From Acetobacterium woodii (GTDB taxonomy: Bacteria; Bacillota; Clostridia; Eubacteriales; Eubacteriaceae), in assembly GCA_016213825.1 (NCBI GenBank), contig JACQZP010000026.1, positions 62,001 to 126,000 on the forward strand: a stretch of DNA of 64,000 nt, in the 5' to 3' direction. A model generated the notes under the pieces. It saw only the letters and a list, made by a program, of their open reading frames with translations. It did no database searches and was not told where the DNA came from. The translations under genes were made by a program, and so were the position numbers. The stretch's first letter is position 1. Every line of letters starts with the position of its first letter. This document shows, in pieces, positions 28,467 to 36,574 of the stretch.

Positions 28467-28493
28467 AAAAGCGAGGGAAACCTCGCTTTTTTT
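28467..28493 (+). terminator. Terminator after the DUF4153 gene
   Basis: AAAAGCGAGG-GAAA-CCTCGCTTTT followed by TTT. Confidence 0.92.
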
Positions 28494-28511
28494 AGGCTTC
28501 TATCCAGAGGA

Positions 28512-29189
28512 TCACTTAATCAGATAATTATGAATATTCAATAAATGGGGATATTGTTTGAGTAACACTGTCACAGATTCTTTTGCCCTGGCGATAATGT
28601 CCTGGGTACGATCAAAATCCTGGTTGTAACCTAGGCAGTAATACATCAGATTGACTGAATGGGTGATGACCTCATCATCGGTAAAGTCGAAATCAATATT
28701 TCGCTTTTTTAAAATACCATCATAAACTGAGTAGATGGTCGTAAGAAACAAACTTAAATTTTTTTCGGGACTGTAACCATTTGGTTTCATGTGGGTTATC
28801 AGTTTTGCATAGATCTGTTTTAGACCACCGGCATAAATGGCTTTGTAGGTAATGTCCTCAGTCTGGGTGGCAATAACAAAAGCCAGCTTTTCGGGATTTT
28901 CCCTTAAAATCCGGGAACAGAGCTCATAAAGACTGACAATATACAAAAAAACATCTTCCTCCGGATCAACTGAATACTTCAGATAGGTGGAGAGAATCTG
29001 ATAATCTTCTTTATAAATTTCGATGGCGATATAATGTTTATTTTTAAAATGATAGGTAATTAAGCCCTGACTAATACCGATTTCTTGAGCAATCCGGCGA
29101 AAACCTACCTGATAACCTTCGGTGAAAAAGAGGTTTTTAGCAGTGTCATAAATAAGCTGTTTGTTTGTTTTTTCTAAGATAAGGGTCAT
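28512..29189 (-). CDS. TetR-family transcriptional regulator
   Basis: 225 residues. The N-terminal helix-turn-helix is clear: LIYDTAKNLFFTEGYQ, then RRIAQEIGISQGLITYHFKNK. The C-terminal ligand domain is not assigned to a subfamily. It is divergent from the corrinoid methyltransferase genes, with 604 bases between, and so is a likely local regulator of them (inference). AAAGGA precedes the ATG on the minus strand. A candidate operator overlaps the methyltransferase promoter. Confidence 0.88.
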   Translation of the reverse strand: MTLILEKTNKQLIYDTAKNLFFTEGYQVGFRRIAQEIGISQGLITYHFKNKHYIAIEIYKEDYQILSTYLKYSVDPEEDVFLYIVSLYELCSRILRENPEKLAFVIATQTEDITYKAIYAGGLKQIYAKLITHMKPNGYSPEKNLSLFLTTIYSVYDGILKKRNIDFDFTDDEVITHSVNLMYYCLGYNQDFDRTQDIIARAKESVTVLLKQYPHLLNIHNYLIK

Positions 29190-29380
29190 AAGTGTTCCTT
29201 TGCTTTTTAGGTTTTCTTTATTTAATCACAAAACCGGAAAATGATCAACGAAAAGTCGGTGAGATAGCATTTAAAATATATTAAATGTGAACAAATAAAT
29301 TTATATTAAATACCAAAAACAAATGAAACCATAGGATTATATATAAATTTGTAAAATATTAAATACATTTAAAAAAATGA

Positions 29381-29415
29381 TTGACGTTCCTTTACAGCGG
29401 TGCTATACTATACAC
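29381..29415 (+). promoter_or_regulatory. Promoter of the methyltransferase operon with possible operator
   Basis: TTGACG (29381-29386), 17-bp spacer, TATACT (29404-29409). The imperfect palindrome GTGC-TATA-C-TATA-CAC (29400-29415) covers the -10 and could bind the divergent TetR protein. Transcription from here would leave an untranslated leader of about 375 bases. Confidence 0.75.
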
Positions 29416-29793
29416 GTACAAATGAGAGATACAGAGTACCATTATTTTTGATTTAGAATCAAAAAACTAACAGCAATGTGAATCTAAAAACGATGAAAAA
29501 ATTATTATATCAAAATAAAAATGATTAATACGCTTTTTGATACAATATAAATACTTCATACTTGAATTAAAATCGATAAAACTGTCAAATTTACGTTTAA
29601 TAAAGTGTAAAAAGGTTTTGTTTGAAAAAATGATCACTCGACCAGTTTTTTCGGATTCCTAATTTCTAAGACAGTTTTTTATCTGCAGGTAGAATCAATG
29701 CAGAAATCAAGTTTCGTAAAATTAAGTGGTTGTAAATAGTGTCAAATCAGTTTTGAAACTGAGAAAATAAAAAATTACCTGGAGGTAAAAAAT
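29416..29793 (+). other. Long untranslated leader of the methyltransferase operon
   Basis: AT-rich, no ORF with an RBS. It contains a hairpin TTTTTGATT/GAATCAAAAA near its 5' end, CTGCA/TGCAG around 29690, and TCAGTTT-TG-AAACTGA (29747-29762) just before the RBS GGAGG. No conserved B12-box or other riboswitch core was recognised. Confidence 0.5.
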
Positions 29794-30597
29794 ATGATTA
29801 TTATTGGAGAAAAAATTAACGGTGCGATTCCTTCCACTGCTAAGGCCATTGCCGCCAAAGATGGAGAATTTATCAAGAATTTGGCAAAGATTCAAACCGA
29901 AGCTGGTGTAGATTACATCGATGTTTGTGCATCGGTGGATGATGACATTGAACTGGAAACCATGAAATGGTTGATTGACCTGGTTCAGGAAGTTACCGAT
30001 ACCCCGATTGCCGTGGATAGTCCTAACGTTTATACTTGCATTGAATCCATGAAATATTGTAACAAACCTGGTTTGTTCAACTCAGTATCCTTAGAAGGCG
30101 ATAAGATTGATGCGGCTTTTAAAGCGATTGCTGATACCAAATGGGAATGTGTGGCACTGCTAAACAGCGACAAAGGGATTCCCAAAACTGCCAAGGATCG
30201 TCTCGACGTCTTTGCTGATTTAATGGCCAAAGTAAAAGAATATGGCATCGATCCATCCCGTATGCATATCGATCCATTGGTCGAAATGCTTTGTACTTCC
30301 GAAGATGGCATCGCTATGGTCGTTGAAGTGATCAAAAGTATTAAAGAACAATACCCAACCATCCATGTCACTGGTGCGGTCAGCAATATTTCGTTTAACC
30401 TGCCGGCTCGTAAAATGGTCAACATGGGTTTCACCGTCCTAGCGATGAATGCCGGTCTTGATAGTGCGATTCTTGACCCAACCAACGGTGATCTGATGGG
30501 CATTATTTTTGCCACCGAAGCATTATTAGGTGAAGACGACTATTGTATGGAATATATTGGCGCTTACCGTGAAGGCATTTTCGGTCAAAAGAAATAG
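29794..30597 (+). CDS. Methyltetrahydrofolate:corrinoid-protein methyltransferase (MtgA/MtqA/AcsE-like)
   Basis: 267 residues of the pterin-binding TIM-barrel family that moves methyl groups between a corrinoid protein and tetrahydrofolate. Landmarks: IIGEKINGAIPST at the N-terminus, AGVDYIDVCAS, the strand PIAVDSPN, SVSLEGDK, and the C-terminal TGAVSNISFNLPARKM with the conserved SN-S-F/G-LP-R run. In acetogens the enzyme delivers substrate-derived methyl groups to the Wood-Ljungdahl pathway. It is followed by the corrinoid protein and a URO-D methyltransferase, forming a complete methyl-transfer set without the reductive activase. Direction of transfer and substrate are inferred. Confidence 0.93.
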   Translation: MIIIGEKINGAIPSTAKAIAAKDGEFIKNLAKIQTEAGVDYIDVCASVDDDIELETMKWLIDLVQEVTDTPIAVDSPNVYTCIESMKYCNKPGLFNSVSLEGDKIDAAFKAIADTKWECVALLNSDKGIPKTAKDRLDVFADLMAKVKEYGIDPSRMHIDPLVEMLCTSEDGIAMVVEVIKSIKEQYPTIHVTGAVSNISFNLPARKMVNMGFTVLAMNAGLDSAILDPTNGDLMGIIFATEALLGEDDYCMEYIGAYREGIFGQKK

Positions 30598-30715
30598 TCT
30601 GTCTAGCAGTTTACAAACAACAATAAAATCGTTCCACCTATTCTGGCAATTGGTGCACACAGCTCATTGCCAGATGTAAAAATATAAAAAATAAATACTG
30701 AATAGGAGAAAAGAC

Positions 30716-31342
30716 ATGTCAAAAATTCAAGAAGTTAAAGAAAAAGTAGAAATTGGTAAAACTAAACTGGTTCCCGGATTGGTTCAAGAAGCACTAGACG
30801 AAGGCAATGCACCTGGCGAAATCCTGCAAGCGATGGTTGAATCCATGAGCGTAGTCGGCGAAAAATTCTCTTCCGGAGAAATCTTTGTTCCCGAAATGTT
30901 GATTGCTGCTAAAGCAATGTCAAAAGGCGTCGATGTTTTACGTCCCCTGATGGCTGGCGATACTTCCGCATCTTTAGGAACCTGCATTATTGGAACGGTT
31001 GCCGGCGATTTACATGATATCGGTAAAAACCTGGTCTCAATGATGATCGAAAGTGCCGGATTCACCATGGTTGATCTGGGCGTTGACGTTCCAGCCGAAA
31101 AATTTGTCGAAGCTGTTAAAGAAAACGAAAACGTTACTTTAGTTGCCTGTTCAGGTCTGTTAACAACAACCATGCCAGCTCTTAAAGAAGCAGTTGAAAC
31201 CATTAAAGCCAGCGGACTGGATGTTAAAGTTATTGTTGGTGGTGCTCCTGTAACCCCAGAATATGCCGCTGAAATCGGTGCTGATGGATTTGCTCCAGAT
31301 GCTGGTAGTGCCGCTGTTAAAGCGAAAGAATTAGTCGCATAA
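30716..31342 (+). CDS. Corrinoid (B12-binding) protein, MttC/MtgC type
   Basis: 208 residues. The N-terminal helical cap (1-85, with GEKFSSGEIFVPEMLIAAKAM) precedes a Rossmann-type B12 domain with the base-off ligand motif DLHDIG (98-103, His100 as the lower cobalt ligand), SGLLTT (146-151) and GGAPVT near the end. It shuttles the methyl group between the two flanking methyltransferases. Strong RBS TAGGAG. Encoded 118 bases after the first gene and 55 before the third, all apparently in one unit. Confidence 0.96.
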   Translation: MSKIQEVKEKVEIGKTKLVPGLVQEALDEGNAPGEILQAMVESMSVVGEKFSSGEIFVPEMLIAAKAMSKGVDVLRPLMAGDTSASLGTCIIGTVAGDLHDIGKNLVSMMIESAGFTMVDLGVDVPAEKFVEAVKENENVTLVACSGLLTTTMPALKEAVETIKASGLDVKVIVGGAPVTPEYAAEIGADGFAPDAGSAAVKAKELVA

Positions 31343-31397
31343 TTAATATTATATAATAAATAATTTCACAAATATCTAAACTCAAAGGAGACCGTGA

Positions 31398-32375
31398 ATG
31401 TTAACAAAAAGACAGAATTTAATGGAAACCATCAAGGGTGGAAAGCCAGATCGGTTTGTGAATCAGTATGAATTCATGAATTTAATCATGGAAGCACCAT
31501 TGGGCGAAATGGCTGGACCAGGCCAGACAATCAAAAATGGCTGGGGTATCACATTTAGCTGGCCAGCTGATCAATTAGGTGGATTTCCAGTGCATGATGA
31601 AGAACATAAGGTATTAAAAGATATCACTGACTGGAAAAATCAAGTTAAAGCTCCTGCTGTTGCCACCTCAGATGAAGCCTGGGCAGCTGCTGTTGCTCAC
31701 GCCAATGCGGTTGATCGGAATGAAGAATTTGTAGCTGCTTTTGTAGCACCCGGTGTTTTCGAAATGACCCATCATCTGATGAGTATGGAAGATGCGCTGA
31801 TGGCTCTTTATGAAGAACCAGAGGACATGCATGACCTAATCGACTATCTGGTTGACTATGAACTGGCTTATGCCAAAGAATTGATCAACCGAATTCATCC
31901 AGATTGTATTTTCCATCATGATGACTGGGGCAGCCAACGTTCGTCTTTTGTTTCGCCAGAAATGTTTGAAGAATTCTTTTTGCCAGCTTATAAAAAAATC
32001 TACGGTTTCTACAAAGCAAATGGCGTTGAACTGATTGTTCATCATAGCGATTCTTATGGAGTTAATCTGGTGCCATTTATGATTGAAATGGGCATCGATA
32101 TCTGGCAGGGCGTTATGACAACCAATAATGTGCCAGAACTGATCGAAAAATACGGCAAGCAAATGACATTCATGGGCGCTATCGACAGCGGCGTTGTTGA
32201 TTTCCCCGGCTGGACACCAGAAATCGTGGCTGAATATACTAAAAAAGCCTGCGAAGAATGCGGGAAATTATACTTCATTCCAAACCTGACCCAAGGCTTG
32301 AATTTCAGTTCATTCCCAGGTGTTTATGAAGAAACAACCAAGGTAATTGACCAACTAAGCAAGGAAATGTTTTAA
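31398..32375 (+). CDS. URO-D family methyltransferase (substrate:corrinoid, O-demethylase-like)
   Basis: 325 residues of the uroporphyrinogen-decarboxylase fold as used by MtaA, MtbA and bacterial vanillate O-demethylase methyltransferases. Typical features: AFVAPGVFEMTHHLM, the IFHHDDWGSQ motif and IDSGVVDFPGWTPE. In place of the His-x-Cys zinc motif of MtaA/MtbA it has HHSDS, which fits better with O-demethylase relatives. Given the MeTr and corrinoid protein beside it, it probably takes methyl from a methoxylated or other methylated compound. The substrate cannot be named from sequence. RBS AAAGGAG. Confidence 0.88.
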   Translation: MLTKRQNLMETIKGGKPDRFVNQYEFMNLIMEAPLGEMAGPGQTIKNGWGITFSWPADQLGGFPVHDEEHKVLKDITDWKNQVKAPAVATSDEAWAAAVAHANAVDRNEEFVAAFVAPGVFEMTHHLMSMEDALMALYEEPEDMHDLIDYLVDYELAYAKELINRIHPDCIFHHDDWGSQRSSFVSPEMFEEFFLPAYKKIYGFYKANGVELIVHHSDSYGVNLVPFMIEMGIDIWQGVMTTNNVPELIEKYGKQMTFMGAIDSGVVDFPGWTPEIVAEYTKKACEECGKLYFIPNLTQGLNFSSFPGVYEETTKVIDQLSKEMF

Positions 32376-32457
32376 CACCAACTGACACAACTCACTTATC
32401 TAACTCAAATAAAATAAATTAACATCTAATAAATTTGTTCTCCAATAATCATGACAT

Positions 32458-32514
32458 AAAAAAGACCGGTCCTGGCAAAAACCTCATGGGTTGATGCCGG
32501 GACCGGTCTTTTTT
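32458..32514. terminator. Strong bidirectional terminator
   Basis: AAAAAAGACCGGTCC.GGCA / TGCC.GGACCGGTCTTTTTT between the convergent URO-D and TetR genes; nearly perfect stem with A- and T-runs on either side. Confidence 0.92.
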
Positions 32515-32539
32515 GAGTCGTTTGCCTAAAGAATTGGAG

Positions 32540-33178
32540 CTATTTTTTTACCGTATCAATCAGCAACAACAGGGTTGTTTTGATAAAATCATTTTCTTTC
32601 ACATCCAGAAATTTCAAATAGGATTGACCGGTAAAAGCGAACATATAGAAAAACCCCGTTAATGTAAAGATGAAAGAGCCCATTAACTGGGGGGCGTCAA
32701 TATCGTCTCGCAAACTGCCATCCGCCTTACCCAGGATAAATATCTGGTTGATAGCTGCAAACATAGTTTTATTATGAGCATAGAACTTTTCTTGATAAGG
32801 AAGTTCGGTATCGGTGTTTTGGGACCTGACCCGACCGATTTTGCCCATTAAGGACAATAATTCTGGTTTTTGGCGATAATAGGAATAAAAAGCCGTACAG
32901 GAAAGTTCCAGTTTTTCCAGCCCGGTTTGGCCTTTTTCGCATTCAAAACTGATCTCCTGCCAGAGTTTTTGATAACCGTTTAAAATGACGGCAAAGAAAA
33001 GATCATCCTTGCTCACAAAATATTTATAAAGCGTCCGCTTGGTCAGGTTTGTCGCTTGAGCCAGGTCATTCATGGTAGTTGCTTCGTAGCCGGATAGCGA
33101 AAATAAATGATCAGCCGATTCGATGATGAAGGCCTCTTTTTTTTGCTTCTCCTGATCACGGATCGATAAATTTTCCAT
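32540..33178 (-). CDS. TetR-family regulator, probably autoregulatory
   Basis: 212 residues. Helix-turn-helix: IIESADHLFSLSGYEATTM, then LAQATNLTKRTLYKYFVSK. The C-terminal part has a hydrophobic region typical of ligand or membrane-drug sensing TetR proteins, unassigned to a subfamily. It is divergent from a small membrane-protein gene, and a perfect palindrome plus a second partial copy lie between them, so it very likely represses both. TTTCCTTT on the plus strand gives an AAAGGAAA RBS. Confidence 0.9.
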   Translation of the reverse strand: MENLSIRDQEKQKKEAFIIESADHLFSLSGYEATTMNDLAQATNLTKRTLYKYFVSKDDLFFAVILNGYQKLWQEISFECEKGQTGLEKLELSCTAFYSYYRQKPELLSLMGKIGRVRSQNTDTELPYQEKFYAHNKTMFAAINQIFILGKADGSLRDDIDAPQLMGSFIFTLTGFFYMFAFTGQSYLKFLDVKENDFIKTTLLLLIDTVKK

Positions 33179-33194
33179 AAATTTTTCCTTTCTA

Positions 33195-33251
33195 TTGACA
33201 ATAAAGTATACTGACAGTATACTTTATTGTATAACGACGGTATACTTTATT
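33195..33251. promoter_or_regulatory. TetR operator overlapping a consensus promoter
   Basis: Plus-strand promoter TTGACA (33195-33200), 17 bp, TATACT (33218-33223). A perfect palindrome with 14-bp arms centred on 33214 (33200-33228, arm AATAAAGTATACTG) covers the spacer and -10. The right half-site (GTATACTTTATT) recurs at 33240-33251, 22 bp or two helical turns away. Confidence 0.85.
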
Positions 33252-33293
33252 CTAGTGCTTTAAAGGCGCAATGTCAAGATGGAGGAAAAATTG

Positions 33294-33791
33294 ATGAATA
33301 TTTGGGTAACAGTTTTGGGGACAATCGGCTTTTTTGCAAGTCTGATCCTGATGGAATTTACCAATCTGGGAGCACGGGGCATCCAGCAATACGACCCCAG
33401 TTTTAGTCTGCTAGACATGCGTTTTAGGTATGATGCCAACACAGTGTATCAGGTCTTTGATCAAATTGGGGAGCAGGGACAACAGGTCTACAAGAATTAT
33501 CTGCTTTTGGACTATTTTTTTATTGGGTGTTTTCTGATTGTCATGCTGGCGCTGTCGTTTCGGGTTACAGCAGATCCGCTTCAACGAAATATCCTGATCG
33601 TCTTGGCCAGTGCCCGGGCGTTGTGTGATATCCTGGAAAATATCGTACTGATCGTGTTGATCAACAATTATCCGCAGCAAAATCTGGTGTTGGCGACGGT
33701 TTGTTCATGGTCGACCACCATAAAGTTTGTTTTTATGTTTTTATGGATAGGGACGCTGGTTTTTGTCTGGGGTATGAACTTTGTTAAATAA
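33294..33791 (+). CDS. Small four-helix membrane protein, function unknown
   Basis: 165 residues from the ATG at 33294, where GGAGG lies eight bases upstream; the ATG at 33279 would place the RBS inside the gene. About four transmembrane helices (near 5-22, 60-80, 92-112, 125-150). A conserved-looking YDPSFSLLDMRFRYDANTVY loop, given in part, follows the first helix. The promoter is fully covered by the TetR operator, so it should be induced when the TetR ligand is present. Possibly an efflux or detoxification protein, but I do not recognise the family. Confidence 0.75.
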   Translation: MNIWVTVLGTIGFFASLILMEFTNLGARGIQQYDPSFSLLDMRFRYDANTVYQVFDQIGEQGQQVYKNYLLLDYFFIGCFLIVMLALSFRVTADPLQRNILIVLASARALCDILENIVLIVLINNYPQQNLVLATVCSWSTTIKFVFMFLWIGTLVFVWGMNFVK

Positions 33792-34610
33792 TCAGGATTG
33801 ATTAACGAGTGCCGTATTTATTTTGCTCAGCAAATACCGTTTCTTATACTTGATCCGGGCGTACTTGCCGATTTTATTGATAAAAAAGGGATTGACCACC
33901 CCACCGATGACACCGACAATGGGCAGTCCTTGGATAAATTTGGCGGTCAGCAGGGTATTGGATAGCAGGTCGGAGGTCTCCTTCATAACAGCCTCCAAAT
34001 CAATGTTGGTGTGGCTATGGGCGTCGATATCCTGACCCAAACGCTCAACTTTCAAATCATAGGCGTTGCGCTGTTCTTCTTTGGTCATGGCAGCACAGAT
34101 TAGATAAAGCAAATAAGCTTTTTCCTCTACCGAAATATAGCGAAAACCATAGGACAGGGCGATTTCATTGATCGTTTTAACAATGAAGCCAAGAAATAGG
34201 GGGATATCCGGGAGCCCAATTCCCAACAAACCCAGAACACCGCCTTCAATAGCAGCAATGGATTCGTTAATGGCTTTGGAATGCTTTGACGATTTATCCA
34301 GCGTTTTCAGGTGTTTATGATTCATATATTTTTCAATGGCGTAATTATTCAAATCATATTCCACATCGATTTTTTCTTTATTATATGTTTTTTCGATTAA
34401 CGAACTGCATTTTTCAAAAACCAGATGAAAGCCCATATAGAAAGCCGCATCCAGGGTCGATTGTAATTTCGCGGGGATTTTATCCTGAATTTTATTGACC
34501 AAGGGGGTAAAGTTTGATTTCATAAACTGACTGTCGGTCTGATTCAAAAACTTCTGTTCCTGTTTTTCCAGTGCTGTCAGTTGTCTTAATAATAGCTGAT
34601 CTTTTTTCAT
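33792..34610 (-). CDS. EcsC-family protein
   Basis: 272 residues matching the EcsC family (named for a gene of the Bacillus ecs ABC locus): helical N-terminus, Gly-rich hydrophobic segment GGVLGLLGIGLPDIPLFLG in the middle, YGFRYISVEEKAYLLYLICAA and a second Gly-rich segment IVGVIGGVVNPFFINKIG. Function is unknown; the hydrophobic stretches imply membrane association. The stop codon abuts the end of the convergent membrane-protein gene. No ABC ecsAB genes nearby. Confidence 0.85.
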   Translation of the reverse strand: MKKDQLLLRQLTALEKQEQKFLNQTDSQFMKSNFTPLVNKIQDKIPAKLQSTLDAAFYMGFHLVFEKCSSLIEKTYNKEKIDVEYDLNNYAIEKYMNHKHLKTLDKSSKHSKAINESIAAIEGGVLGLLGIGLPDIPLFLGFIVKTINEIALSYGFRYISVEEKAYLLYLICAAMTKEEQRNAYDLKVERLGQDIDAHSHTNIDLEAVMKETSDLLSNTLLTAKFIQGLPIVGVIGGVVNPFFINKIGKYARIKYKKRYLLSKINTALVNQS

Positions 34611-34803
34611 AATCCAACTCCAGTCTGATGCGTTATTGTATCATGCTTTCTTAAAGATTGGCATAGGATACTGGCTATCCAGATGAAAAGATTGCTAGAG
34701 CGTAAACTAACTGCTGATTCCAAAAGCTGGAAATTGAAATAGCAAAAAGTTCCCGGTGATGAAGCATAAATTAACAAAGAGCTACTGTTTTAGATCGGGT
34801 AAT

Positions 34804-34971
34804 AAAAAAAGCAACGAACCCCGAAACGGTGCGTTGCCTTTTTTATATTAGGAATGAAAAGAAAAAGAAGTGATGTTTAAATCACAAGTTAAGAATAACG
34901 CGGTTACCTGTAGTGAAACTTGAAACTCAGAAAGGCTTAAGAAAATCAAACAGGCGGTGAGGTAATTTTTA
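34804..34971. repeat. Dispersed intergenic repeat, copy B
   Basis: Hairpin AGCAACG / GCGTTGC with flanking A7 and T6 (34804-34845), then TATATTAGGAATGAAAAGAA and about 110 more bases similar to copy A (23990-24161). Here the hairpin would terminate the minus-strand exporter/MerR operon whose last stop codon lies inside the repeat's far end. Confidence 0.75.
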
Positions 34972-35820
34972 TTCCACCACAATTTTGCTGACCGGAAACT
35001 GGATTTCCGTCAGCCAGTCTTCAGCGGAATCCTTGTTCCAGGCACCATCAATATAGGATTCTCGGGGATTGTCAATGATTTCATAGCCGTTGTTCTTGAC
35101 CCATTTAAGAACCGCATTGTAAGCTTTGGGGAAACCTTCATAGGGACCTTTGTGAAGCACACAGGCGGCATGCGCTACCCGGTCGATAACTTTAAACGTC
35201 AACATATCCGAATCAGCCTTTTTTTCAGTGACTGCTTCGCAGATTTCAACATCCACGTCAGTTTCCCGGTATTCGCCATCATGATAGATATTGAAGCAGT
35301 ACTCCGGAACTGCACAGACACACCCCAGTCGTTCCATTTCAGCCCCCATGGGGGGGACGACATCAAACAGGGCATCGTATCCGGGGATCACCGTTCGCAT
35401 CGAGGCCACAATCACCTGGGGAAGGTCTTTGAGGATGATATGGTATTCGCTGGTGTCCTCATCTTTTTTAGTAAGGTAGGATTCCACCTGGGCGAGGCGC
35501 AGCGTATCGGTGGCGATTTTTTTGATAATCTCCAGTTTCTTTTTTTGAAGCAATTCTTTTTCTGGGACGCCGCCCTGAACCTGTTTAATTTCGTCCAGGG
35601 TGAAGCCCATCTCCCGAAGTGCCAAAATCTGGTGAAGGATGGGAAGCTGTTCGGATGTATAATACCGATAGCCAGTGGATTTTTCGATGAAAGCTGGTGT
35701 CAGCAGCCCGATTTCGTCATAGTGGCGCAGGGCTTTGATCGTGACTCGGTTTATTTTTGAAAATAGGCCGATCTTATAATAGACGGGTTCGATTCGTTGA
35801 CATTGATAGGTTTCGTTCAT
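34969..35820 (-). CDS. MerR-family regulator with GyrI-like effector domain
   Basis: 283 residues from the ATG at 35820 (AAAGGA upstream); a longer frame would extend into the permease gene. An unusual ~16-residue leader precedes the MerR DNA-binding domain: IGLFSKINRVTIKALRHYD and YYTSEQLPILHQI with dimerisation coiled coil after. Residues about 125-283 form a GyrI-like (BmrR/SoxR-class) small-molecule binding domain. It is the last gene of an operon with an ABC-2 exporter, and the operon promoter has MerR geometry, so it is likely the drug-responsive activator of its own operon. Confidence 0.92.
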   Translation of the reverse strand: MNETYQCQRIEPVYYKIGLFSKINRVTIKALRHYDEIGLLTPAFIEKSTGYRYYTSEQLPILHQILALREMGFTLDEIKQVQGGVPEKELLQKKKLEIIKKIATDTLRLAQVESYLTKKDEDTSEYHIILKDLPQVIVASMRTVIPGYDALFDVVPPMGAEMERLGCVCAVPEYCFNIYHDGEYRETDVDVEICEAVTEKKADSDMLTFKVIDRVAHAACVLHKGPYEGFPKAYNAVLKWVKNNGYEIIDNPRESYIDGAWNKDSAEDWLTEIQFPVSKIVVE

Positions 35821-35833
35821 TTGTTTTCCTTTC

Positions 35834-36574
35834 TTATTCCCAGCGGAAGAAGCGCATCGATAGACTAATTCCGATGACCAGAGAGCCAACCAAAACAAAC
35901 AAGGGAAGCAGCAGACTGGTTTCCAGTCCCAGACTTGAGGATTTCAAAAGTTTGATGCCCTGGGTAAGCGGGAGAAAACCGGCCACGGCCTGAAGTGGTT
36001 GGGGAAAGATCTCAAAGGGAATAGTAGCACCGGATAAAAACAGCATCGGGAAGTAAACAATGCTGCAGACCACGTTGGCAGTTTTAACGGTTCGACACAG
36101 GCTGGCAATCAGCAGTCCCAGGCTGTACATGGATACCATGACCAGTAGATAAGACCCGATAAATGCCAGCTTGGAGCCGATCATTTCATATCCAAAGAAG
36201 GTTTTTGCCACGAGGTAAATCAGCAGCGCCGAAACCACTGACAATAGCATGTTGATGACGGCATGAACCCATAATAACATAGTTGGACTCACCGGTGTCA
36301 CAAAAAAATGCTTGAGAATTTTCTTGTCCCGATAGTCAGCGATGGTCAGTGGAATGCCCATAAAAGCCGTGGCGCAGATCCCGACGGTGACCAGAGCGCC
36401 GAAGGAGCTTTGAATCAGGGTGTAACCGCCATCGCTGGTGGCCGGGTTTTGCCCGGCAATCAGGCCGATTAAGATCATAATACCCACCGGCATGCAAACC
36501 CCGAAAAAGATGCTGTCAACACAACGCAAAGACAGTTTGCCTTCGATTTTTAGTAAGGTGAAAAATTTTTTCAT
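35834..36574 (-). CDS. ABC-2 type exporter permease
   Basis: 246 residues with six predicted transmembrane helices of the ABC-2 (drug/antibiotic export) type; GIPLTIADYRDKKILKHFF lies in the first cytoplasmic loop and FLSGATIPFEIFPQPLQ in the typical ABC-2 signature position. Overlaps the ATPase gene by four bases (ATGA type), so translation is coupled. Exports an unknown compound, probably a drug or lipid-like molecule, judging by its BmrR-like regulator. Confidence 0.9.
   Translation of the reverse strand: MKKFFTLLKIEGKLSLRCVDSIFFGVCMPVGIMILIGLIAGQNPATSDGGYTLIQSSFGALVTVGICATAFMGIPLTIADYRDKKILKHFFVTPVSPTMLLWVHAVINMLLSVVSALLIYLVAKTFFGYEMIGSKLAFIGSYLLVMVSMYSLGLLIASLCRTVKTANVVCSIVYFPMLFLSGATIPFEIFPQPLQAVAGFLPLTQGIKLLKSSSLGLETSLLLPLFVLVGSLVIGISLSMRFFRWE

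Noticed and set aside
29416-29793. Cobalamin or other riboswitch in the methyltransferase leader
   Set aside because: I searched by eye for B12-box, THF and SAM cores and found none; only simple hairpins are present. A covariance search would be decisive.
34680-34800. Additional copy of the R1/R2 units near 34.7 kb or 39.1 kb
   Set aside because: AT-richness is similar, but neither the promoter/terminator pair nor the conserved 3' block is present.
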